64,000 nucleotides of DNA, taken from contig OZ244235.1 of the NCBI GenBank assembly GCA_965217095.1, positions 1,860,001 to 1,924,000 of the forward strand, written 5' to 3'. Shown here piece after piece: positions 7,918 to 15,492 of this stretch. The position numbers and the translations under genes were made by a program. The DNA comes from CAYNZV01 sp965217095. Lineage in GTDB: Bacteria > Latescibacterota > UBA2968 > UBA8231. Numbering within the stretch: the first letter of the stretch is position 1; every line of letters starts with the position of its first letter. The notes under the pieces were generated by a model. That model was not told the DNA's origin and did not search any database. It saw nothing but the letters and a program-made list of their open reading frames with translations.

Positions 7918-9359
7918 GGCGGCGGCGGCCAGTGACCGCCCCGCTGACCCGATAGGCCGCGATTGGATTGCGGATGGAATTCCGGCTCGGGAAGTCCCTC
8001 AAGTTTTCCACTCTTGACCCACACTTCGTCCCCCCCGTAGAGTTCGTCGATCAGCAGCCTCTCCAGCCGGTCCCGCACTTCGGCGTGGTCTGACGATCCC
8101 CCCAAGTCATCGAGCTCTTCGGGATCCTCGTCAAGATCGAAGAGCTGCATACGGTTTCCGGCAGGGTAGTAGATGAGCTTGAAACGACCGTCGTGAACCA
8201 TTCGGGTCGCCCTGTCTCCGACCTCGTACTCTCCGTAGAGGTAGTCGCGCTTATCGCCCGTCACCATACACCTTCCCTCTACCGGCGCGGGAATATCGAT
8301 ACCCGCCAAGGTGAGCAAGGTGGGCATGACATCCTGCCAGCCGACAAGGCGATCGTCTACGGCGTTTTGCGTTATCTTGGTCTCCGCCTGTGGAGCGCTG
8401 AGAATCATCGGGATCTGCGCGAATTCCTCGTATAGAAGTCCCTTGGCCCACATTCCATGTTTCCCCAGCATGTCGCCATGGTCGGCGGAGAATAGGATGA
8501 TCGTGTCGTCCAGGATCCCCTGCTCGCGCAGAGCCCCGATCACGATCCGCAGCTGATGATCGATGTGGGTGCATAGAGCGTAGAACGCCTGACGCGCAGA
8601 GCGCATCTGGTAGTCGGAGAACAGCTCCCCTCTCGACCTGGAAAAACGCGCTCCGTACGGAACCTTGCTCGGATCGTCCGCCCACGCTCCCATGGACGGC
8701 ACATCCACTCGCAGCGACTGGTACACGTCCAGATAACACTGTAGCGGCACCATTGGCGGATGGGGATGGCTGTAGGACAGGTACCAGAACGCCGGTCGCG
8801 TCGGGTCCCGGCGTGTGATCGTGCGCGCCATCTGCTGGGTCGTCCAGTTGGTGACGTGACAATCCTCCAGCAGGTGCCACGGCCGGTTCACGTACTCGTT
8901 GTTCCCCATTCCGTGGTAGAACTGCTTTCCAGCATATCCCCGATCCCCGAGAAAGAGTTCGAAATCGTCCACCACCCCAAACTGCGCCCGCCCTTCCTCG
9001 CCGAGGATGACCTCGTCGAAACCGATTCGATTGCGCGTCGGGTAGACATGGAGCTTGCCCACCGCGGTGGCTTGATACCCGGCGGCGCGAAAGGATTGCG
9101 CCATGGTGGGCAGCTCCGGCATCGGAGCCAGCTCGTCAAACTGCCGGTCTCCATGGGTGCGCGCGCTGCAACCCGTCATCAGGGTGCGACGGGCAGCAAT
9201 GCAAACGGGAACCTCGCTGTAGGCGCGGTTGTAGCGGGTTCCGTCCCTAGCAAGCTGGTCGAGGGTCGGGGTCTGAATACATGGATGCCCTGCAACGCCC
9301 AGAAGCTTGCCGGGCCAATGGTCGGTCGTGATCATCAATACGTTTGGCTGTGTGGTCAT
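7905..9359 (-). CDS. Cytoplasmic type I sulfatase with Cys-x-Ala-x-Arg motif
   Basis: This 484-residue alkaline-phosphatase-superfamily sulfatase begins NVLMITTDHWPG and has the sulfatase signature with C53-I-A-A-R57 (codons at 9189-9203) followed by RTLMTG. The canonical motif for formylglycine formation by aerobic FGE is C-x-P-x-R; the CxAxR form is known to be accepted by radical-SAM maturases (anSME). Downstream metal-binding motif FSADHGDMLGKHGMW is intact. No signal peptide is visible, so it is probably cytoplasmic. Substrate unknown; choline-sulfatase-like and arylsulfatase-like enzymes share this layout. It is the last gene of a leftward run (aroA, dsbD-like, glycosyltransferase) and starts 16 bases after the glycosyltransferase stop. 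Confidence 0.88.
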   Translation of the reverse strand: MTTQPNVLMITTDHWPGKLLGVAGHPCIQTPTLDQLARDGTRYNRAYSEVPVCIAARRTLMTGCSARTHGDRQFDELAPMPELPTMAQSFRAAGYQATAVGKLHVYPTRNRIGFDEVILGEEGRAQFGVVDDFELFLGDRGYAGKQFYHGMGNNEYVNRPWHLLEDCHVTNWTTQQMARTITRRDPTRPAFWYLSYSHPHPPMVPLQCYLDVYQSLRVDVPSMGAWADDPSKVPYGARFSRSRGELFSDYQMRSARQAFYALCTHIDHQLRIVIGALREQGILDDTIILFSADHGDMLGKHGMWAKGLLYEEFAQIPMILSAPQAETKITQNAVDDRLVGWQDVMPTLLTLAGIDIPAPVEGRCMVTGDKRDYLYGEYEVGDRATRMVHDGRFKLIYYPAGNRMQLFDLDEDPEELDDLGGSSDHAEVRDRLERLLIDELYGGDEVWVKSGKLEGLPEPEFHPQSNRGLSGQRGGHWPPPPQTL

Positions 9360-9375
9360 ATTCTTGCCTATGACA

Positions 9376-10194
9376 TTAGCTCCAGCGATCGATATACATC
9401 CCCATCGACGCCGTCAATTCCCGGTTGTTTCGTTTCGCCGCCCCGTCGAAAACGATGCGTGCCTTGCGGAGCAGCGCCTTCACGGCTTCCTGTTTCTGCC
9501 CTGCCTCCAGGTCGCCCGCATTAAGGAGCTTGTCGATGGCACGGACGCGGAATTGGTCGATCACCGGATACTGGCGCGACAGCTGACCGGCGTGCCCTCC
9601 ATATTTCACCACCATCTTTTCATCGAGGTAGGCCACCTCATGCCGACAGGTCAGGCGCAGGAAGAGATCGTAATCCTCGCAGACGGGCAGCGTCTCGTCA
9701 AATCTCCCGGCCTCGACGAGAATCTCTTTACTAACGACCAGAGAGGATGGGGACATGCAGCAAAGCTCCAAGGACTTCGCAAAAAGGTCGCCGCCCCTCT
9801 TTTGGTGATGTTTGTGAGGATTGACGCGAACGTCGTTGCGAATCCAGATCTCGTCGGTGTGACAGATCTGCAAGCCGGTGGATCGCAGCTCTTGGCATTG
9901 CCGCGCCAGCTTTCGCGGTTTCCATTCGTCGTCTGAATCGAGAAGCGCGATCCACTCTCCACGAGCCTCGTCGATGCCGTAATTCCGCGCTGCGGAAACC
10001 CCACCGTTCTCCGAGAGAGCGAGGATTCGCACGGCATCCCCGAACTCCTGCCGCACCCCCTCCGAGCTGCCGTCTGTCGATCCATCGTCCACCAGAAGGA
10101 TTTCGCACTCGACGTCCTGCTGCGCAACCGCGGAGCCGACCGCGCGGTTTACCAGATCTCGACGATTGAATACCGGGATTACGATCGAAATCAC
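9376..10194 (-). CDS. Family 2 glycosyltransferase
   Basis: This 272-residue GT-A fold transferase begins with ISIVIPVFNRRD at the N-terminus, then the nucleotide-sugar-binding DDGSTDGS segment and the metal-binding DSDDEW (DxD-like) motif, followed by CEDYDLFLR, typical of GT2 enzymes making surface polysaccharides. The start is a GTG. It has no membrane segment. It is followed after 16 bases by the sulfatase and preceded by the DsbD-type gene. The acceptor is unknown; capsule, O-antigen or protein glycosylation are all possible. Confidence 0.88.
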   Translation of the reverse strand: MISIVIPVFNRRDLVNRAVGSAVAQQDVECEILLVDDGSTDGSSEGVRQEFGDAVRILALSENGGVSAARNYGIDEARGEWIALLDSDDEWKPRKLARQCQELRSTGLQICHTDEIWIRNDVRVNPHKHHQKRGGDLFAKSLELCCMSPSSLVVSKEILVEAGRFDETLPVCEDYDLFLRLTCRHEVAYLDEKMVVKYGGHAGQLSRQYPVIDQFRVRAIDKLLNAGDLEAGQKQEAVKALLRKARIVFDGAAKRNNRELTASMGMYIDRWS

Positions 10195-10262
10195 GTTGGT
10201 GCAACGCCACGATCGACAATCTGCGGAGTCGAATCGTCAAGCGTGACGCCCAGGTTGTTCAT

Positions 10263-12371
10263 TCAAATACTGTCGGCGCGGTCCAGCGACTCAATAACAA
10301 TCGAAGGTGTAATCAGCTCGGGCAACACGATAGGATCTCCGCCCTTCCCAGGGTAGAGAACGTAGAGTGGGACTCCCGAGCGACCGAAGGAACGCAGCAG
10401 TCGTGTGATATTCGGATTGCGGTTGGTCCAATCCGCCTTCACCAGCGCCACGTCGAGCTCTGCGAAACGGGCGCGTACCTCCGCATCCTCCAATACCGCC
10501 CGCTCGTTGATCTTGCAGGTCCAGCACCATTCCGCGGTGAAGTCGATGAACACGATACGACCTTCCGCCAACAGGCGATCGAGTCGTTCTGGCGTATACG
10601 GCTGCCAGACCTGACCCCGGTGTCCACCTTCGGCCATAGCCCATGCTCGTTCCGTCTGCAATATCGGCTGCAGCAATACAACATAGGCGGTAACAACCAG
10701 CATCAACGACAGTCCCCAAACAAACCGCCGTTTGATCCGGTTCGTACGCAGGTCGATCCACGAGCCAATCATCCAACAGGCCAGCCCCAGCACCAAGAGA
10801 AAAGAGATCGTCCAAATCACGCCTTCGAGGCCCAGCTGATTCCCCAACACCCAGAGCAGCCAGACCACCGTACCCATCAGCAGGAATCCCATGAGCTGTT
10901 TGAACCATTCCATCCACGGTCCAGGAGCCGGCAGCCAGCGCATCCAACCGGGCTTCAAAGCCAGCAGGAGGTAAGGCAACGCCATGCCGACACCGATCGC
11001 CGCGAAGAGGAGCACCACCAGCGGTCCCGTCTGCGAGAAGGCGAATCCGAGCGCGGTACCCAGAAAAGGAGCGGTACATGGGGTGGCTAGAATCGTCGCC
11101 AGGACGCCGTTGGAGAAGCTTCCCAGAAGCCCTTCCCCCGACGCACCCAATTCGCCACTGACTCGCATGTTCAGCGTAAACACGCCGAACAGGCTGAGCC
11201 CCAGCGCAAATACCAACGAAGCCATGAACACCACAAACTCGGGGTACTGGAACTGGAATCCCCACCCTATCTGTTCCCCCGCCAGCTTGAGAGCGAGCAC
11301 CAGGCCTGCGAGTCCCAGGAAGGTCAGCTCGATACCGCCGGCAAATGCCAGACCGAGTGCTCGCACCCGCCGCCGGTCCTCTCCCGCATGGGAGATGATT
11401 CCAAGGACCTTGAGCGATATCACCGGTAGCACGCATGGCATGAGGTTGAGGATGAATCCACCGACGACAGCCAAAAGCAGATAGGTCGCCAAGGGCAATC
11501 GTCCAGTTGGACCAACTGCAGCACCGGTCTGACTCGGCTTCCTGCCGGATTCAAGGTCGAGGGAAAGGTAGACGTTGCGCTCGCCGAAGGTTGGCGTGGT
11601 GTACTGCAGCACCCCCGAGAGTTGAGGCAACTGCCGATCCGCATACGGCTTCAAGCTCAAGCGCAGTCCACCGTTTTGGTCCGATTGAGTGGAGAATTCG
11701 AATCCATCGATATCCAATGGGAGGAATTCGACCGCCCGCGCCTCCGGGCTGCCATCGTGCCGCACTGCCAGGTCCACCTTGATTTCTTCGCTCGTAGCGG
11801 CCACCCCGTGCGACACATCGAGCCCGGCATCGGCTGCTTTCGCCCGCGGAACCCGCGCCGCGAACTGCTCGAAGAGGGATCGATTCTCCGGCGCCGCGAG
11901 TCCCCTGCGCACCGCGAGCGACACGGATACCTCGGCTCCACCGGGAATGCAGATCTCGCGGCAGACCAGCCAGGAAACAGCTGCCTTGAACAACATCGTA
12001 TCGGCGGTCGAGCTGGAGGGAGTCTGAACTTCGCTGTAGAGCAGCACCTCGTTGGTGTACCCGTAGACGGTGAGGTCACCCGCTTCACTGTATTTCTTGG
12101 GTACGGGCCATTGCAGCGCACCAGCGGTGAACCCCGGCGGCAGCTTCCAGTCGACCCGGGTCGGCATGCCGGCATCGCCGCTGTACTGCCAGTAGGTGTG
12201 CCAGCCAGAGTCCATTTTCAGCAGCACGCCCAGGCGAAAAACAGCACCTGGATCTACCGATTCCACGTCAGCCAGTAGCCGCGCGCGTACCGGATGCTTC
12301 CTTTCCGCGGCGTCCGCGAAGTCGGCAGTGCCGGCTAGCGACAACAGCAGTGCTGTAATCCAGTTTCTCAT
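10263..12371 (-). CDS. dsbD: DsbD-type thiol:disulfide interchange protein
   Basis: DsbD passes electrons from cytoplasmic thioredoxin through the inner membrane to periplasmic partners. The chosen ATG gives 702 residues with a signal peptide (MRNWITALLLSLAG). A periplasmic DsbD-alpha/DsbC-like domain (about residues 25-270) follows, with CREICIPGGAEV carrying its cysteines. Then come eight or so membrane helices with PCVLPVISLK and CTAPFLG, and a C-terminal thioredoxin-like domain with C616-W-T-C619. An upstream in-frame ATG at 12482 forms a TGATG overlap with the aroA stop and would add 37 polar residues before the signal peptide; I prefer 12371 on signal-peptide grounds. Confidence 0.92.
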   Translation of the reverse strand: MRNWITALLLSLAGTADFADAAERKHPVRARLLADVESVDPGAVFRLGVLLKMDSGWHTYWQYSGDAGMPTRVDWKLPPGFTAGALQWPVPKKYSEAGDLTVYGYTNEVLLYSEVQTPSSSTADTMLFKAAVSWLVCREICIPGGAEVSVSLAVRRGLAAPENRSLFEQFAARVPRAKAADAGLDVSHGVAATSEEIKVDLAVRHDGSPEARAVEFLPLDIDGFEFSTQSDQNGGLRLSLKPYADRQLPQLSGVLQYTTPTFGERNVYLSLDLESGRKPSQTGAAVGPTGRLPLATYLLLAVVGGFILNLMPCVLPVISLKVLGIISHAGEDRRRVRALGLAFAGGIELTFLGLAGLVLALKLAGEQIGWGFQFQYPEFVVFMASLVFALGLSLFGVFTLNMRVSGELGASGEGLLGSFSNGVLATILATPCTAPFLGTALGFAFSQTGPLVVLLFAAIGVGMALPYLLLALKPGWMRWLPAPGPWMEWFKQLMGFLLMGTVVWLLWVLGNQLGLEGVIWTISFLLVLGLACWMIGSWIDLRTNRIKRRFVWGLSLMLVVTAYVVLLQPILQTERAWAMAEGGHRGQVWQPYTPERLDRLLAEGRIVFIDFTAEWCWTCKINERAVLEDAEVRARFAELDVALVKADWTNRNPNITRLLRSFGRSGVPLYVLYPGKGGDPIVLPELITPSIVIESLDRADSI

Positions 12372-12481
12372 CACCGGAGTAGACGCCCTAAGAAGACGGT
12401 TAGATTCAATCTGGCTGGGGTGCCCCGAGAGCCGCGGAGAAAGGCCAATAATCTTGCAGCTGAGATCGGACGCAAACTCCA

Positions 12482-13789
12482 TCAGCTCGAGCGTTTGACG
12501 TGGATTCGAGCCCCGAGACCGATCAGATCATCGAAGAATCTGGGATACGATTTGGCGACATTCTCGGCGTCTAGGACGGTCAATCCCCGCCTGCAGCGCA
12601 GTCCGACAATGGTCAGCATCTGTGCCACCCGGTGGTCGTGATGTGAGCCCACCTCAACCCCACCATCGTAACCTTGAGGCCGGCCGCGAACGATGATCTC
12701 GCTGGCACGCTCCTCGCAGTCGACGCCTAACCGCTTGAGCTCGCGCACGGGCACCGAAATCCGGTCGCATTCCTTGTATCTCATGTTGCCGATACCGTAG
12801 AAACGGCTTTCGCCTTGCGCCAGGCAGGATAGCCCGACCATGGCGAGGACCATGTCGGTAGCGGTGTCTCCGTCGAAGGAAACCGCCTTCAGCCCGGAAT
12901 GTCCCTCCAGCTTTACCTGATTGCCATCGTAGCACACCGCGGCTCCCATCTCTTGCAACAGGGAAATCACCTGCCGCTCGCCTTGCCGATCCTCGAACAA
13001 CCGCGTCACCGACACCTTGCCGTTGGTGGCCGCCGCGGCGGCAAGGACGGCAGCGGCCGACGGATAGTCGCCGTTGACAGTGTATTCGCCCGGCCGGTAA
13101 TCCTGCCCGGAAGCGATATCGAACTCCATCAAATCCAGACTGCTGTCCACCTCTATGCCGGCTTCGCCCATAACTTCCAGCGTGGTCTGAACCAGAGGTT
13201 TGGACACCAAACCGTCGGCAACTCGAATATGCACCGGCTCGCCGATCAGGGGGGCCAGAAATAAGAGCGAGCTGAGGAACTGGGAGCTGGTCGCGCCGCT
13301 GACCGTCACCGTGCCGCCGTGTACGCGACCTCCGTGGAGCACAATCGGCAAACGCCCCTCTCTCGATCTGCTCGAAACGCCCAGCTGCTCCAACGCATCC
13401 AGCAGATCGTCGTGAGGACGCTGCCCTAACGACTCCTCATGGTCGGTGCGAAATTCGACCTCTGGCAGAAGCGCGCCGATCCCCATCAATAGACGGAGAA
13501 CGGCTCCGGCGTTTCCCGGATTTACGATCCCTGGATCCTGCGGATGAGCGCCAAACCCGCGCACCTTCAGACGTGTGCCCGACGCGTCGGCCTCCTCCTC
13601 GATGACGGCCCCAAACTGTCGCAGACAAGCGATCAGGGCATTCGCGTCAGCGCTGGATGCGGGGAAATCTACGACGCTGTCGCCGTCGGCCAGGGCGGCG
13701 GCCAGGAGATAGCGCGTGGTGTAGTTCTTGGATGATGGCGGTTCGAGCTGACCTTGAAGCTTCTCGGTTTCGCTGATAATGGCGCGCAA
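12482..13789 (-). CDS. aroA: 3-phosphoshikimate 1-carboxyvinyltransferase (EPSP synthase)
   Basis: This protein joins phosphoenolpyruvate to shikimate 3-phosphate in aromatic amino acid synthesis. The TTG at 13789 is chosen because an AAGAAGG site sits 9 bases upstream and gives a 435-residue protein starting near the usual N-terminus (LQGQLEPPSSKNYTTRYLLAAALA); the frame is open to 13897. Family motifs present: NPGNAGAVLRLLMG, SGATSSQFLSSLLFLAPL, and MRYKECDRISVP with the catalytic acidic residue, and DHRVAQML near the C-terminus. The PEP-binding GNAG loop reads N-A-G-A-V-L-R rather than the N-A-G-T-A-x-R of plant-like enzymes, as in class II-like bacterial forms. The sox operon diverges from it. 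Confidence 0.93.
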   Translation of the reverse strand: MRAIISETEKLQGQLEPPSSKNYTTRYLLAAALADGDSVVDFPASSADANALIACLRQFGAVIEEEADASGTRLKVRGFGAHPQDPGIVNPGNAGAVLRLLMGIGALLPEVEFRTDHEESLGQRPHDDLLDALEQLGVSSRSREGRLPIVLHGGRVHGGTVTVSGATSSQFLSSLLFLAPLIGEPVHIRVADGLVSKPLVQTTLEVMGEAGIEVDSSLDLMEFDIASGQDYRPGEYTVNGDYPSAAAVLAAAAATNGKVSVTRLFEDRQGERQVISLLQEMGAAVCYDGNQVKLEGHSGLKAVSFDGDTATDMVLAMVGLSCLAQGESRFYGIGNMRYKECDRISVPVRELKRLGVDCEERASEIIVRGRPQGYDGGVEVGSHHDHRVAQMLTIVGLRCRRGLTVLDAENVAKSYPRFFDDLIGLGARIHVKRSS

Positions 13790-13869
13790 GGTCTGCAACC
13801 TTCTTAAGTGGTATATGGAACTGGAAGATAAGGAATGTGCCGACCTCGTGCGAGGGGGCGGCCGTATTC

Positions 13870-13897
13870 TTGACACCCCTGGAATGCCCGCTATCAT
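13870..13897 (+). promoter_or_regulatory. Sigma-70 promoter for the sarcosine oxidase operon
   Basis: TTGACA at 13870-13875 and TATCAT at 13892-13897 with a 16-base spacer. Transcription would start near 13904, about 32 bases before soxB. It lies in the 146-base divergent gap between aroA and soxB. Confidence 0.65.
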
Positions 13898-13935
13898 AGC
13901 GCTAGAGCGGAAAGGAACTGAGCCAGCGGAATTCT

Positions 13936-15174
13936 ATGTCTTTAAAGCTTCTACGGCAGGCGCTTCACGACAGCCGTGACCTGCCACGGATGTGGCGCGA
14001 GCATGAGCTGAAACCCCAGTACGATGTGGTCATCGTCGGGGGCGGAGCTCATGGGCTTGCCTGCGCCTACTATCTGGCAACCAAACACCAGATCACCAAC
14101 GTCGCCATCCTTGAGAAGAGTTACATCGGCTCCGGTGGCAGCGGGCGCAACACGGCAATCATCCGCAGCAACTACCTGACCCCGGAAGGAGTGCGTTTCT
14201 ACGACGCCAGCGTCAAGCTCTACGAACGCCTGGCCGTAGAGCTGGACTTTAACATCATGTTCAGCCAGCGCGGCCACCTAACACTCGCCCACACCGACGG
14301 ATCGGTGAATACTATGCGGCGGCGCGCCGAGGTGAACCGGCTACAGGGCGTCGAGTCGCGTCTGATCTTGCCTGAGGAGATCGCCCGCCTGTGTCCCCAT
14401 TTAGACTTGAGCCAGAACCCTCGTTTTCCGATTCTCGCCGCGCTCTACCATCCGCCCGGCGGCATCGTGCGTCACGACGCGGTCGTCTGGGGGTTCGCTC
14501 ACCACGCCGACCGAAACGGAGTTCATATCCATCAGAAAACGGAGGTCACCGGCATCGACGTGAATCATGGCCGGGTTACTGGGGTTCGCACCAGCCGGGG
14601 ACGCATCGAAACGGGCACTGTGCTGAACGCCACCGCCGGTTGGGGATCGTTGATCGCCGAGATGGCGGGGGTTCAGTTGCCAATGACCACTTTTCCGTTG
14701 CAAGCGTGCGTCAGCGAACCGTTGAAACCGTTTCTGGATGTGGTGATTGTATCTGGCAGCTTACACGTCTACGTGAGTCAGTCCGACCGCGGTGAGCTGG
14801 TGATGGGCGCCAGTGTCGATCCGTTCGCCTCATACTCCATGTCCTCCTCCCTGGACTTTCTCGAAGGCATTGCTGGACATATGCTCGAGCTCTTCCCCTT
14901 CCTCAGCGAAGTACGCATTCTTCGGCAATGGGCCGGCCTCTGCGACATGACGCCCGACTACAGCCCGATCATGGGGACCACCGGGGTGGCAGGATTCCTT
15001 CTCGATGTCGGTTGGGGCACCTACGGTTTCAAAGCGTCGCCGATCTGCGGCGTGATGTCGGCGGAGCTTATCGCCTCCGGAGAGACACCGGAGCTGATTC
15101 ATCCCTTCCGCCTCTCCAGATTCGATGAGCGCGACCTCGTCGGTGAAAAAGGAGCGGCATCGGTTGGTCACTAG
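13936..15174 (+). CDS. soxB: Sarcosine oxidase, beta subunit
   Basis: Heterotetrameric sarcosine oxidase demethylates sarcosine to glycine, passing the one-carbon unit to tetrahydrofolate and electrons to oxygen. This 412-residue subunit holds the substrate site, FAD and the covalent FMN. The FAD dinucleotide motif is VVIVGGGAHGLACAYYL (about residues 31-47) and is followed by GSGGSGRNT and IIRSNY. The R179-H180-D-A-V segment matches the position of the histidine that covalently carries FMN. The C-terminal part has GTYGFKASPICG. It is the first gene of soxBDAG, 48 bases before soxD, behind a good promoter. Confidence 0.95.
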   Translation: MSLKLLRQALHDSRDLPRMWREHELKPQYDVVIVGGGAHGLACAYYLATKHQITNVAILEKSYIGSGGSGRNTAIIRSNYLTPEGVRFYDASVKLYERLAVELDFNIMFSQRGHLTLAHTDGSVNTMRRRAEVNRLQGVESRLILPEEIARLCPHLDLSQNPRFPILAALYHPPGGIVRHDAVVWGFAHHADRNGVHIHQKTEVTGIDVNHGRVTGVRTSRGRIETGTVLNATAGWGSLIAEMAGVQLPMTTFPLQACVSEPLKPFLDVVIVSGSLHVYVSQSDRGELVMGASVDPFASYSMSSSLDFLEGIAGHMLELFPFLSEVRILRQWAGLCDMTPDYSPIMGTTGVAGFLLDVGWGTYGFKASPICGVMSAELIASGETPELIHPFRLSRFDERDLVGEKGAASVGH

Positions 15175-15222
15175 CTCCAAGGTTCGGTTTCATTATCAGG
15201 GCCGGAGACGGCAGCGACAGCC

Positions 15223-15492
15223 ATGCTGCTAGTCACCTGCCCGAACTGCGGCGACCGCAACGCCACCGAGTTTCACTTCGGCGGGGAATACCATCCGCGC
15301 CCGCTCGTGGCGGAGGCCGAGCAATGGACCACCTACCTCTACATGAAAAAGAATAGCGCCGAGCGGCAGACCGAATGGTGGTTCCATCGCTCCGGGTGCG
15401 GCCTCTGGTTCCTCGTCGAGCGCGACACCTCGACCAACCAGATCTTCAAGACCTACCGATGGCAACCAAACGAAAACCAGGTACCCCGATGA
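15223..15492 (+). CDS. soxD: Sarcosine oxidase, delta subunit
   Basis: This 89-residue subunit binds zinc and stabilises the complex. It shows the expected N-terminal CPNCGDRN (two zinc cysteines) and EFHFGGEYHPRP, then WWFHRSGCGLWF. The length is normal for the family. Its stop codon overlaps the soxA start as ATGA at 15489-15492, so translation is probably coupled, which suits a fixed subunit ratio. Confidence 0.95.
   Translation: MLLVTCPNCGDRNATEFHFGGEYHPRPLVAEAEQWTTYLYMKKNSAERQTEWWFHRSGCGLWFLVERDTSTNQIFKTYRWQPNENQVPR

Noticed and set aside
8251..8880. Long antisense frame inside the sulfatase
   Set aside because: Same strand as the sulfatase but other frame, proline/arginine-rich composition, no domain; a shadow of high-GC coding DNA.
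10291..11436. 381-residue frame within the dsbD-like gene
   Set aside because: Glycine/arginine-rich shadow with no motif; dsbD domains are unambiguous.
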